Source: Adiantum capillus-veneris (Eukaryota > Streptophyta > Polypodiopsida > Polypodiales > Pteridaceae). Taken from it: a stretch of 64,000 bases of DNA. The number at the start of each line of letters is the position of its first letter. Position 1 is the stretch's first letter. The stretch lies in contig CM043952.1 of assembly GCA_014529385.2 (NCBI GenBank), positions 60,528,119 to 60,592,118 on the forward strand, given 5' to 3'. Positions 11,687 to 23,048 of this stretch are shown here, piece after piece. The position numbers and the translations under genes were made by a program. The notes beneath the pieces were generated by a model. That model had not been told where the DNA came from. It saw nothing but the letters and a program-made list of their open reading frames with translations, and searched no databases.

Positions 11687-13799
11687 ACAGGAAGACAATA
11701 ACCATGATCATCTACCCAATGCCCATGAGTGCCCGACAATGTGCAAACCTCTCTAAAGGTAAGCCCTTTGTTAGAAGATCAGCAGGGTTTTCAGTGGTGT
11801 GAATCTTGGCAAGCTGCAATTGCTTTTCCTCAAGAACCTCACGAATGAAGTGATACTTCACATCCACATGCTTTGTCTTTGCATGAAACACTGGATTCTT
11901 TGCCAATTGCATAGCACTTTGGCTATCACAATGTAACACAGGCATCTCAACATTGATTCCCAAGTCTCCCACCAGTCGATCAAGCCATACAGCTTCCTTG
12001 CAAGCTTCTGAAGCTGCAACATATTCAGCCTCTGTAGTAGACAAGGTAACACAATCTTGCAAATGAGATCGCCGTGAAACTGCACCTCTAGTGAATTCAA
12101 AAACATAGCATGAAGTGGACCTTCTCTTCTCCATGTCTCGTGCATAATCTGCATTCGTGTAACCAATTACACATGCTTCCTTTCTTCCAAAGCAAATGCA
12201 CATGTCTTTTGTACCATTCAAATATCGCATAACCCCTTTCACTGCCTCCCAATGTTTCTTGTTTGGATTTGAAATAAATTTGCTAACAACTCCCACTCCA
12301 AAAGAAATATCAGGACGTGTAGCAATCATAACATACATCAAACTTACAACTGCACATGAATAAGGCACTTGTGCCATTTCAGCCTTTTCCTCTTCAGAAT
12401 TAGGACAACCATTTTTAGAAAGTTTCACATATGGAGGCAATGGAGTACTCAATTTCTTCCCCTTCTCCATATTGAAACGCTTGAGCACTTTAGCAATGTA
12501 CTCAGATTGAGACTTTCTTGTATATGTCGCGCTTAATGCGTATGCCAAGGATATGGCTTGCTTCACCCATGTCTTTTATTTCAAAGTTTGCATGTAACTC
12601 TGACTTCAAGGCTGAAATCTCATCCCTGCATTTCCCGGCAATTAACATATCATCCACATAAAGGACCAAAATCAACAAACTACCATCGTTAGCTCACTTA
12701 GTGTAGAGGCAATGGTCCATATTGCTACGTTTGTAGCCTTGAGAGAGCATGAACGAGTAGAATTTACGATACCACTCCCTTGATGACTGTTTTAGACCAT
12801 AAAGAGTCTTTTCTAACTGACACACCAAGTCTTCATTGCCCTTCTCAACAAAACCTTTTGGCTGTTGCATATAAACTTCTTCTTGAAGATCACCATGCAA
12901 GAACGCCGTCTTGACATCCATCTGGTCAAGTTCCATGTCATCTTTAGCAACCAACGCAAGTACACACCTCAGAGTAGTCATCTTGACAACCGGAGAAAAG
13001 ATCTCATCAAAGTCAATACCCTGCTGTTGCTGTTGCTTAAATCCTTTAGCAACAAGTCGTGCCTTGTACTTGGGTTTATTATCATGAGGTGTAATTTTTT
13101 GCTTGTACACCCATTTGCATGGTAATGCCTATTTACCTTTAGGCAACCGAACCAACTTTCAAGTTTGATTCTTATGCAACGAAATCCATTTCTGATTGCA
13201 TAGATTTCTCCCACTTTGCCTTGTCATCCATTGACATGGCTTCCTTATAGCAGGAAGTCTCTCCGCAATCTGTCAACATAATGTAGTCCAATGAAGGAGT
13301 AAATCTATTAGGAGGCCTTGAAACTCTTGTAGACCTTCTAATAACTGCTTGAGTTGGTTGTCCCTCAGCAACATCTTGTATTGCAAGAGGATTCTGTACT
13401 TGTTGTCTGACATTAGGCACTTCAGTCCTATTGTGGACACTTCCATCTTCTTGGAAGATAACTCTCCTGACCTCCACTGTATGCACATGCTTCTTATGCA
13501 TCTTTTCTTCACTCAAGTATACGTCATTACTGCGAACTATCTTTTTAGCTTCAGGATCCCATAACCAAAATCCCATCTCGCCAGGATTTCCATAGCCAAG
13601 AAATATGCATTTCTTTGACTTAGGAGCCAACTTGCTTCGAAACTCCTTTGGAACATGGCAATACGCTTCACAGCCAAAGACTCTAAGATGCTTGTAAGAA
13701 GGTGGCTTCCCAGACCAAAGCTCTTCAGGTACCTTTTCATCTAAAGCCTTGTTAGGAGATCTATTAATAAGATGGACAGCAGTTGCTACGAGTCATGTT

Positions 13800-14164
13800 T
13801 CTGCCCTCTCAATACGTGCAGACATTTGAGGAGGCGTTCATGACAGGTTTCTTTGAGATCGACTGTACAATTTTCAACCCCATGACCAAAAATCTACCAG
13901 CCAGTTATGTAGCCTATCAAAGCACATTACAGAATAATCCTTTTAGAAAATTAGTAACAAAGGTGGAAATTAAAGTAAGGACTAAAAAGCTCAAGTTACT
14001 CACCCAAACACTGGATGGTCACACATTGGATTACTAAGAATTCCCACATTAAGAATGACAACAAGTAGCTACCAAAGCCAAAAACAAGGACAACATGAAG
14101 GAAATAAAGATGCAGACTAAGACAGAGTTTGCATGAGCGCGTACAAAGAATAGGAAGGGGGAAT
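13800..14164 (+). other. Unrecognised internal 3' end ending in a polypurine tract
   Basis: An open stretch of about 80 codons (to about 14037, with the text FEIDCTIFNPMTKNLPASY) matches no domain I know. It ends in aataggaagggggaa at about 14150-14164, a good polypurine tract directly before an LTR start. It looks like the 3' internal end of a gypsy element that uses the LTR at 14165, with its own upstream part lost at the junction with copia D. Confidence 0.4.
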
Positions 14165-15653
14165 GTTGGTAGTCAAACCAAACAGACTCCTTTGAGTCAA
14201 CCTCTTCATCTTGACCCCAAAATTTTGATGTCCATTATTTTTTGGAAAGCTTTGTAATTATATGAGAGTCTCTGATTCTATGTAAGATCACCTTGAGTCT
14301 ATCTGAGCTACATCCAAGTTGTAAAGTTTGTAAATGAGTCCAAGCCTTGTAAAGCCAATCACTACACAAGCAAGCCAAGCAAGCCCTAGGTATAAAACTC
14401 ATTTTTGTAAAGTGGAAAAGGAGATTTATCATTATCACAAGCTTTGAGTTTTGGAGCGTACAACTGAGAATGGCTACTCTCATGCGCTTTGTAATCAACA
14501 TATCTTGACCTCTAGTAATCACATTTTGATTTCAAAACTTGCAATGTATTCCTTGTCTATTGCTCTTTCATTCAAGTACAATCATTGTCAATTCTATTGT
14601 GTTTATGACTACAAGTTAGTAGGCTAAATTTTCTAATTTGAGTGTGTTAATGATTGATTTTTGACATTCTCATCATAGGAGAGTGTTCCTAGACCATAGG
14701 TGTTAGCTGCTTAGCTAACAAAGCCAAAAAAAGAGCATGAAATGGACACCATTCTCATCTTTTATTCCGATTGAATGTATTAAAGCCCTTTGTATTAATG
14801 AGAAATCCCGTAAAGTCTAAAAGCCGTTGTAATTTTATTGATTGCCAACAATGAGTTTAAAGGGGCCAAGTTTGTAACTTTATGCAATTTTAAGCCTTGT
14901 TATTGAGCCCAAATAGCTAGGAATCCATTCCTTAAACCTTGGCTATGGTATAAAACCCAACTTTTGTAATTTTGACCTAAAGTTTTTGGGATAATGAAAG
15001 TGAGTGAACGCTGCAGAAGCTTACTGTGAGTCTACTATTTCTTCAACTCTTTGTGTCTCTCTCGTATAGTGTTACATTGCTATTCGAGCATGCCAACATG
15101 TTTGTAGGTGAAAGCTCTTCCATTTAACGTAAGTTTCTTGTGAAGATGAAAATGTGTTTTTAGTCATGCCCGTCTATGAGCTATTTTTGCTCCCTCTGCA
15201 CAATACACACACCAAAATTGGTTTTTGACCTTAGAAATAGATAAAGCACGTCTAGAGGAAGCCATAGAGTGCTTCAAAGGCTAAAATCAACTGACCTAAA
15301 ATAGGTTGTTCAACTTATGCACAATTTTGTTCCAGTGTCAAAAATGACATTTGAGCACATGAAAGTGTTGAGGATACTTAGCTCATGCTAGGCGTTACGT
15401 TTCATTGCATATGGAGTCGCATAGCTACACAAATTTGTCCAAAAAAGGTTGCGGTAGGGAAAGTAGCTTTTGATGTTTGACACACATTTGAGACCAAGGT
15501 AGATGGAAACCACTTAAACTTGGCATTTCTGAGAGATTAGCTATCTCTTGTAGCCTCCATGCACTAGTCGGGTTAGCTACGTCCCACGGATTGACAATTT
15601 TTTTATGTCTATGGTTCTTGGTTTGCTAGCATTGGAATGGTGAGGCTTGGCAG
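14165..15653 (+). repeat. LTR of gypsy element E (about 1.49 kb)
   Basis: The segment begins TGTTGGTAGTC, ends GTCGACCAACA, and is followed after 3 bp by a primer-binding site, so it has LTR borders with matching TGTTGG/CCAACA termini. Two TATA-like phrases (ggtataaaac at about 14391 and 14949) may mark the promoter. It is also preceded by a polypurine tract, which is a 3' LTR feature. No second copy is seen in the window. Confidence 0.6.
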
Positions 15654-15656
15654 TCG

Positions 15657-15674
15657 ACCAACATTTTGGCACCA
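15657..15674 (+). other. Primer-binding site of element E
   Basis: TGGCACCATTGTCGGGGA closely resembles the TGGCGCC-type primer site of Athila-group elements, complementary to a tRNA 3' end (usually given as tRNA-Asp). The differences are C-to-T-type transitions of the sort caused by cytosine methylation. Confidence 0.7.
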
Positions 15675-15689
15675 TTGTCGGGGACAAGG

Positions 15690-16600
15690 AAACCTAGGCT
15701 AGAGAAAAACCCAAAGCATTCACTTGAAATTCCATCACTTCCTCTAGTTTTGGCTAGAGTAACATATTTTTTGACTTTATCACAAGTAATAGGTGCTATA
15801 GAGTAGGAATACTCGGTAAGGATGTTGAGAGATTTAGATAGTAGGACGGACTACGTAGAGGGTCCTTGAGACAAGCTAGTGGTCGGTAAGAGAATCAGTG
15901 GTATAATCAACCAACTTTGACCTCTATAGAGCCAATGTATCAAGCACTTGCTAATACAACACCTGTTTAGTTCATTGCAAACTAGGGGGGAGAGACCACC
16001 TATACTCAAGCCCATGCCCAAACCCTGTCTGGGAAGCCTAGGGAAAGCCAAAAATTAGGCACACAAGGATAAAACTGCAATTGGAAGATGGATATATAGA
16101 GAAACCAATGGGATTATCAAAGAATGTGATAGTCTATTCCTGTGGGATTGACTACCAACACACTTTTGCCATTCTAGATTCAAAAAAGAAACTCAACTAT
16201 GACATCATTTTGGGAAGACCATTCATGACAATTAATCCAAGATTGGGGCAATGATTATCTCTACCTGAAACAAGTAAGGGAAATTACTTGAACTCGAAGG
16301 ACCATTCTTACAAGGATGTCTTGAGGACACCTATACAAGAATTAGACTCTATAATCTCAAAACGGAGACTAAACTGCCGTCATGGATACATAAGGACACT
16401 CCAATTTGGATGTGTGGGGCTTTTGAATTTAGAAGTTTACAAAGGGAAGACCACATTTTAGACAGAGAAGTGAATGATGCAAGTTACATAAGTGAACCAT
16501 TCCATGAACATCTTTTCAAACCATTTAAGTGGACCTAGATTCTGGCCACAATGGATGTGTGTGTTAATGAATCTACACCTATGCATTTTTGTGACAAAGA
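15690..16600 (+). pseudogene. Gag and protease remnants of element E
   Basis: Conceptual translation near 15900-16050 gives gag-like text. Near 16150-16250 it gives a retropepsin end with YDIILGRPFM, the typical C-terminal flap of gypsy aspartic proteases. Most of gag is not recognisable. The sequence continues after copia F at 20535. Confidence 0.55.
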
Positions 16601-16601
16601 G
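16597..16601 (+). repeat. Target-site duplication AAGAG, left copy of copia F
   Basis: AAGAG precedes the LTR start TGTTGGGG. The same five bases follow the far end of the insertion at 20530-20534. Confidence 0.9.
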
Positions 16602-16796
16602 TGTTGGGGTTAAGGCCTATGTGCCTTGACTGGTCGCCCAGGTCATGGGCGCTCGCCCATTGTTACCCTATACTTATAGTGAGTATACTGTATAGGGGGA
16701 GCTGCCACTCTTTGAGTCTCCCCACCCATATCTGTGTGTCGTGTGTCTCCTTCTCTCTCTCACTCTCTGTCTGTGGTGCTCTTCGATCCCCTTGAA
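16602..16796 (+). repeat. 5' LTR of copia F
   Basis: It starts TGTTGGGGTTAAGGCC and ends near GATCCCCTTGA just before the primer site. It matches the 3' LTR at 20182-20376 with about eight differences. Confidence 0.85.
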
Positions 16797-16797
16797 T

Positions 16798-16810
16798 TGG
16801 CATCAGAGCC
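16798..16810 (+). other. Primer-binding site of copia F
   Basis: TGGCATCAGAGCC differs by one base from TGGTATCAGAGC, the copia primer site complementary to initiator methionine tRNA. Confidence 0.75.
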
Positions 16811-18439
16811 ATGGTGACCGCGGAGAGCACGACGGCTTCGAGAGCTTCGAGGCGATAGTTCTCTCGCTCTCTCTCGAAGGTAAAGAGATTAAGAAAGCTC
16901 GTAAGCTTTGTGAGAATGCAATGGGAGCTTGTGAGCTCATTTGAGAGTGATGTATGCTCTTGTGGAAGCTTAGAGAGGAGTGTGGAAGATTGTGTGTAAG
17001 TGAAGGTGCTGCCCTAAAACTGTGTGCGGCGCAGCACTATTTTCAGATTCGTTTTTCTCCTTGTAGAATGTAGATCTGAGAATTCTGTCCACCATACTGG
17101 TCCGTTTCAACATGGTCTACAACTTTGCAGAAGAAACGTTTTGCAAATTCCTCACCGTTTTGCTGATATTCAGCTCAGACTGACTGTATACAAAAATTTC
17201 AGATTTTCTGTTGTCTCATTGTGTGCGAGTTTGATGCACTTTTGGAAGCACGGGAGATGCTTGAAATTGAGTGCATAAATTCTGAGCTGAAGATGCAATT
17301 GTAGCTTGTGTTAAGCTTGTGGTTTTAGGGTTTTTTGGTAGACTTGGGCAACGAAGTACGAAGGCGTTTACACACCACCGAGGCGGTCTCTTGAGAGACG
17401 CAGTTTTTTGGAGCACACTGGTGGAGCTTCTTTCACTGGTTTTCACAGGATTCTTTGGCAGTGATTTTGTGCTTGGATTCATGGTCTTTGCAGATGGTTT
17501 GCATATGGTTATGGTGCATGGTTGATGCCCATTATACATGCATTTTGGCGATCACTTTCAAGTGCCGGTGAGCTCTCTTGAGAGCATTGTTTTCGCATTG
17601 ATCAAGTTTTCGGATTGCAAATCTTTTGGCGCTTGCTTATGCGCAGTCACTCCGTTGATGTACGTTGAGTGCGGATTTCCATTGTATGTGAAAATGTGGA
17701 GCCATTTTGGCATTTCTACTCATTGGCATTGAGTAGTGTTATGGTTTATGGTAGAGATTGTACTTGAGTTTTTTGCTCAGTTTTCAGGGAAAATTCTGTC
17801 GAATTTTTCCCAGATTCTCGCCATAGTTTGTGATCGAGTGTTTACTCTCACTTTGACAGGTTTTGTCAGTTTGGACACAGTTTTGTGTTTTTTGTATCCA
17901 CTCTCGCAAGAGTGAGGAGTTGTGTATCTTTCTTTGCTTGAGACAATGGTTTGCTCTCGGGTGGGAGAGTCTTGTGATCTCGAGCATTGTTTGCCATAGT
18001 TTTGCAGAGCTTATGCATGTATATTGAGTGTAGTTTGATGCGCATTGATTGCTCATTGTATTGAGCTTTCAGGACAATGGTTATTTTGTGTTGATAGCCA
18101 TTGTGCGTCAAAACTCTGGCGAAATTTTCCCAGGAGTTTTATGCGTATCATTTATGTGATCTAGGTAGAGATTGCGGGTTGCACTTAGCATTTGCGTGCG
18201 GTGTTCTCTGCAGGTGGGAGACTTGTGCGTGTGTATGCATCGATACCGCACAGTGTGGGCTTGGTGATTAGCTCACAGATTGCAGTGTGATACTAGAGCA
18301 GGCGAGGCTTGTATTGACATTGCGGGAGCTCTATTTTGGAGTGTGTCTCACAGGTTTTACATTGTGTTTCTGGCCATATTTGTAGACAGTTTCCAGGTGT
18401 TTTTGGTGGGGTGGTTTTGCTTTCTAGTTTGCTACATTG
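16811..18439 (+). other. Long noncoding leader of copia F
   Basis: About 1.6 kb lies between the primer site and the likely gag start (ATG near 18445). Open frames here are short and show no domain. The text is rich in TTTTG and TGTG and its CG dinucleotides are comparatively well kept. A long leader is a feature of non-autonomous LTR elements, where it may carry packaging signals; that role is inferred. Confidence 0.5.
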
Positions 18440-18870
18440 TGCTCATGGCAGAGACAAGTGATCGCTCAGATTATGATCTCTCTGAAATGTGCATGTTTGA
18501 TGGGTCAAACTTTGCAACATGGAGAGAGTGTATGCTTGATGCATTGAAACAGCGAGGGTTGCATCGACCATTGAGTGGTGATGCAGGTAGACCTTCAAAC
18601 ATGTCTGACAATCAGTGGCAGGAGCTAGAGGAGATGGCACTATCTACACTCTCTTTGCACCTTGCGGAATCTGTATATGCTCTTGTTATGTATGAGACTA
18701 CTTCGAGAGCACTTTGGTGCAGATTACATGATATGTATGATAGATCTGAGTCATCAAGGACTCGTGTGAGACATGTACATTCACGAGTACGCCGACAGGT
18801 GACATGTTGATATTGTGGTCATTTTGGACACGTTAGACAGCGCTGTTTTTGTCGTATGCGACATCGTAGG
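18440..18870 (+). pseudogene. Gag region of copia F
   Basis: The text CMFDGSNFATWRECMLDALK and the following helix-rich stretch match the UBN2-type gag of plant copia elements. A CX2CX4HX4C zinc knuckle (YCGHFGHVRQRC) follows at about 18805-18850. Gag forms the particle shell and binds RNA. The region is broken. Confidence 0.75.
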
Positions 18871-19019
18871 AGACATGGCAGTCTCAGAGATGTATGTAGT
18901 GATGCCATGGACTCAATTGCTTTGACAGTTGAGGTAGATGAAGTGTCGGAGTATACTAGTGACGGGGATGTCACTTTTACCTCGAGCTATGCACGAGATG
19001 CTATACATGTGGATAGTGC

Positions 19020-19460
19020 ACTCCCATCGCAGTGGTTGCTAGACGTAGATGCTATGTTTCATGTCACGCCACATCGTGAATGGTTTTGTAGCTATTCTAG
19101 CGGGATACTTGGCAGTGTACGTTTGACCGATGGATCGATGCATGCGATAGCAGGTGCAGGAGATGTGAGACTGTCATTACCGAGTGGTGAATCTTACTTG
19201 TTATGACATGTGCGCTATGTACCAGATTTGACAGTGAGTTTGATCTCGATTGGTCAGCTTAGAGATTGTGGATGTCAGATTTCGCTACGAGAGCGAGATT
19301 TTGTGATGCATTTGCGTTCGCTAGTGATTGCGAGAGGTGCCAGGAGTGGTACAGGTTACCCATTGCATGTGGATCATGGGAGAGACGGTGTTGTCTCTGT
19401 GATCATGAAGCCAGGTAGACAGCAAGAGAGCAGGCGAGTCTCTTTTGCTTGTGGGTTGTA
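19020..19460 (+). pseudogene. Protease-like region of copia F
   Basis: The texts WLLDVDAMFHVTPHREWF and VRYVPDLTVSLISIGQLRDCG-like match the region from the copia aspartic protease to the integrase start (usual form LDSGAT.H.T, then L.VP.L..NLLS...L). After it the expected integrase core is not found. Confidence 0.65.
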
Positions 19461-20170
19461 GGATGCTTTGCATGGAGTGCAGAGCAGTGACCTTGTTGTG
19501 CAGGTTGCCTCTACGGATGCACAGGTAGAGCGGGACGGCTCTAGTGAGTCACAGTAGGATGAGTCATCAGAGGTGATGACAGAGATGACTCACATGGATG
19601 CTGAGATGTCGGCTATTGTGGAGTCATTTCTCGATATGCTTATGCCAGAGCTTGATGCAGATTCAGGATAGATGGATACTCTTGGTACACATATGATATG
19701 TGGTGGGCACGAGGAGTCACTCCAGAGCTCGGAGTCAGAGTGCCATAGTCTCTATGATAGGGGACATGATTGCCATGAGTTGAGTTCTGAGTTGGAGGTG
19801 GCAGAGATTGCGAGGGTTGCATCAACGTTCGGTGTCCTCATGTACGAGATGCTGATCTCGAGGCCCGACATAGCAGCTATAGTGGGAGCATTTGTAGCAG
19901 GGTTGATTAGTTATTCGATGACTGATCTCGGCATAGAGCATAGGGGAGGTTTGCAGGTATTAGACCGATACTTGCAGGAGTGCATGAGCTCTTATAGACT
20001 CTTTGCAGAGCTTGGAGCTAGCTCTATGTGGCTTTCGCAACGGGATGTTTGTCTATTAGTAGAGCCGGATGCACTAGCTCATCGAGAGTCAGTGGGCATA
20101 GGTTGAGAGAATATCTCACCTTCTATTAGTTGTACACTAGTAGATCTTGCTTAAAGGCACATTGGCCTTT

Positions 20171-20181
20171 AAGTGGGAGGT
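20171..20181 (+). other. Polypurine tract of copia F
   Basis: AAGTGGGAGGT lies directly before the 3' LTR start. The same tract precedes the LTR of copia D. Confidence 0.8.
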
Positions 20182-20376
20182 TGTTGGGGTTAAGGCCTAT
20201 GTGCCTTGACTGGTCGCCCAGGTCATGGGCGCCCGCCCACTGTTACCCTATACTTATAGTGAGTATACTGTATAGAGGGATCTGCCACTCTTTGAGTCTC
20301 CCCACCCATATCTGTGTGTCGTGTGTCTCCTTCTCTCTCTCACTCTTCGTCTGTGGTGCTCCCCGATCCCCTTGAA
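20182..20376 (+). repeat. 3' LTR of copia F
   Basis: It starts TGTTGGGGTTAAGG after the polypurine tract and runs to the GATCCCCTTGA end. Unlike a normal 3' LTR it continues into ATTGGTAT, the start of a primer-site-like sequence, before turning into an inverted copy of itself. Confidence 0.85.
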
Positions 20377-20383
20377 TTGGTAT

Positions 20384-20529
20384 GGAGCACCACAGACGGA
20401 GAGAGAGAGAGAGAAGGAGACACACGACACACAGATATGGGTGGGGAGACTCAAAGAGTGGCAGCTCCCCCTATACAATATACTCACTATAAGTAGGGTA
20501 ACAGTGGCACATAGGCCTTAACACCAACA
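20384..20529 (-). repeat. Inverted LTR arm closing copia F
   Basis: This is the reverse complement of the LTR from its GGTGCTCC block back to the U3 terminus, ending CCAACA. It is shorter than the direct arm (20182-20362); a 21-bp loop (20363-20383) separates the arms. Its CAGCTCCCCCTATAC block agrees with the 5' LTR rather than with the adjacent 3' LTR. The target duplication AAGAG follows immediately. Confidence 0.9.
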
Positions 20530-20534
20530 AAGAG
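20530..20534 (+). repeat. Target-site duplication AAGAG, right copy of copia F
   Basis: AAGAG follows CCAACA at the end of the inverted LTR arm and equals 16597-16601. Element E sequence resumes directly after it. Confidence 0.9.
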
Positions 20535-20539
20535 AGCTA

Positions 20540-22330
20540 TGATATAGTCCCAATCTAGATGGTATTTATCGAAATCATTGAGGAGAAACATGTCTTCTCT
20601 GATCACCATTATGATGCTACGGATGAGTTGGAAGAAGACACAATTACCATGGAGGAATTAGACTCTAAAAAAGAGCACGTAAGAGCCAAACTTCTACTCA
20701 AGGGAGGAAAAGAAAAAAAATTCAAGTTTGCAAACCAACATCAAAGATGGTAACAAAGATGTCACAAGATACGAGACAAAACTTAAGAAAGAAAATTGCA
20801 AAACTTGCACTGGAAAAAAAGACTCAATTCTTGATGAAAGTAGATGCTACAGATTGCATAAAAGACAAGATAACTGGAAGATATCCAAAGACAAAACATC
20901 CAGAGCAATAAAACCAAACAAAACTAAAGTCACACAAGACTGATAAGACCAAAGGGAAAGAACCTCTGATGACAAAGACTGAATGTAAACCAAGATACAA
21001 AGAGCCAAAACAAACTTTGAAAGAAGTATGGACCACGGAGATGGAATTGGACAATGACAATTCGGGAGAAATCAATGTTCCATATCATACAAAAAATACA
21101 CTTTACAAGATTGCAGGATAATTGTAGAGCAACCCTTGCAACAACCAAAAGAACCGGGGAAATCTTATGAGTGGTCCAAGAATGCCAAGCGAGTTGACCT
21201 TGCACAGCTTGGAGAAGAGTCAAGCCAACATACATAGCTACAAATCTGTTGTAAGAGGAAGAAGAGATTCTTATAAGAACGTAAAAGGAAGATAGGGATG
21301 TCTTTGCATGGTCATACAAAGATCTCAAGGGGGTGAATCTTGCCCTCTGCCAACACACTATCCCTAGGAGTGACGATGCTAAACCAAGCAGACAAATACC
21401 ATATACCTATAATAAGACATTTTTCAAAAAGATCAAGGAAGAGATTGAGAAACTCAAAGCGGATAAGTTCATCTATGAAATAGAACACACTAATTGGGTA
21501 TCACCAATTGTCATGGTTCCTAAAAAGAATGGAAAACTTAGAGTGTGTGTTAATCTCAAGAAGGTGAACACCGCCACTATACAAGATACCTATCCTCTTC
21601 CTATCATAGATCATGTTCTAGAACGAGTAGCTGGCAAAGAGACTTAAAATTTTTTGGATGGTTGCTCTGGATACAACCAATTGACTATAGATCCCAAAGA
21701 TCAACATAAAATGGCTTTTGCCACGGAATGGGGAATTTTTGCTTGACGAGTAATGCCTTTTGGTTTGACCAATACACCAACAAAATTCCAAAGGCTAATG
21801 AGCCATGCTTTTAAGGAATATTTACAAAATTTCTTGGAAGTATACATTGATGATCTTTGTGTGCACTCCACAAAACAAGAGAGTCACTTCAAACATTTAC
21901 AATGTGCCTTTGAGAAATGCCGTCTATATAGGATTTGTTTAAATCCTAAAAAATGTATTTTTATGGTTAGACAAGGCAAAATTCTGGGCATATTGTATAA
22001 AAAAATAGTATAGCCATAGACATGGAAAAGGTGGTAGTGATTGCCGATATGGCTAGACCAACATCAGTGAAAGAAGTTCAGGCATTTATGGGACATAGTG
22101 GTTACTACCATATATTTATCTACATGTATGCAGTAATCACTAAACCCATTTACAGGCTTATCACTCATTTTGAATGGACCGACGAATGTGAGGAATCATT
22201 CAAAAATCTTAAGCAACTTTTGACCACAACATCAATATTTAAGGCTCTAAACTGGAACAAAGTGTTCCATCTGCATGTCCATGCTTTAAGTTTTGCTATT
22301 GGCTGCATCCTTAGGGGATTCACTCTATAT
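20540..22330 (+). pseudogene. Reverse transcriptase and RNase H start of element E
   Basis: After a linker rich in Lys and Glu (20540-21300) come reverse transcriptase blocks: NWVSPIVMVPKKNGKLRVCV (about 21500), MPFGLTNTPTKFQRLM (about 21755) and the YIDDLCVHS form of the YxDD box (about 21850). The RNase H start follows (about 22020-22330, VQAFMGHSGYY, then HALSFAIGCIL). The reading is interrupted by the insertion at about 22330 and continues at 35499. The copy is broken. Confidence 0.85.
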
Positions 22331-23048
22331 ACAAAATGGGACGCCACCTGCGAGCATACAATAAAACCCCTATATACGACTCATATTAGGAAATATGACC
22401 CCCCTTTCTACACTTGTACAACAATTAATGAAGAAAACTATCATACCCCTATCTTACATATAAAGTTTAGGTCTCACATGATTTAACTGAGTAAAATTAG
22501 TCAAAGAGTGTGTAACATAGTGACTGGCAATGTATTAAGGAACTAGATTTATTGATAACTAGATGAACCCTTAATATGTCTTAGTTTGACTTTCAAACTA
22601 TGTGCTGAATTAGCCTACACTCTATCTATTCATCCAATTCTGACCTATCCAAAGCTGGTGTAAATCAACCCTTGACCAGCTCCAAATCAGACCCTTATCT
22701 ATGATTGGATTGATGCAAAATTTAATGTGTGACATGATAAAAAACTTCCCTAAAACTAATTTGAGTTTTAGTGCACACCGGTGACCAAATGGTACAAATA
22801 ATCAACCTGGGTCAGTCCTCCCCCCCCGCCCCCCGTTCCCCAAATATGATACCCCCTCCCTTATTTTAATCTTGGGAGATAAATTATTGGGGGCCTTCCC
22901 CTAACTTATACGCTTATCTAACTTGTAACCCCCCCCCCCCCCCCCTCCCCTGCACTTACGTGGTGCGGTAAGTTTTCCATGGTGAATTCCCCAGGGCTGT
23001 ATCTTAGCTCAACCAGGAGAGGGAACCATGGATTTTCCTATCTCCTAT
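22331..23048. other. About 718 bp of unassigned sequence beside gypsy G
   Basis: This lies between the point where element E stops and the LTR start of G. It has no coding domain, contains C-rich tracts (22820-22950, including a run of 17 C at 22929-22945) and has no terminal inverted repeats that I can see. It has no counterpart at the other end of G. It may be a separate insertion or the remains of one. Confidence 0.5.

Larger units (their letters stand above)
11380..13795 (-). mobile_element. Ty1/copia element D, 5'-truncated, minus strand
   Basis: Minus-strand copia domains are present: the end of integrase and its linker (about 13170-13790, with LWSGKPPSYKHLRVFGC and KKCIFLGYG), reverse transcriptase (about 12660-13130, with DVKTAFLHGDL and EEVYMQQPKGF) and RNase H (about 11710-12560, with TRPDISFGVGVVSKF, STTEAEYVAASEACKEAVWL and TKHVDVKYHFIREVLE). 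The text is of the Tork/TNT1 kind. A 3' LTR of about 195 bp lies at 11380-11574 after a polypurine tract. Gag, protease and 5' LTR are absent; the sequence stops near 13795 against part of element E. It is broken by few changes within what remains and is inserted in element B. Confidence 0.85.
16602..20529 (+). mobile_element. Non-autonomous Ty1/copia element F with palindromic 3' end
   Basis: The insertion is bounded by TGTTGGGG at 16602 and CCAACA at 20529 and flanked by AAGAG on both sides, inside element E. It has a 5' LTR (about 16602-16796), a primer-like site at 16798, an unusually long leader of about 1.6 kb, a gag region (about 18440-18870) with a zinc knuckle and a protease-like region (about 19020-19240). 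A poor copy of the RNase H region follows (about 19820-20100). I recognise no integrase or reverse transcriptase, so movement would need proteins from a partner element. The 3' LTR (20182-about 20376) is followed by an inverted LTR copy (20384-20529). LTR divergence is about 4% (about 8 differences in 195 bp by eye). Its coding part is broken. Confidence 0.85.

Noticed and set aside
16145-16165. Phrase ATTGACTACCAACA resembling the reverse complement of the E LTR start, as if an inverted LTR began here
   Set aside because: The match is only about 14 bases and lies within the protease-like coding text of element E; no further LTR homology follows.
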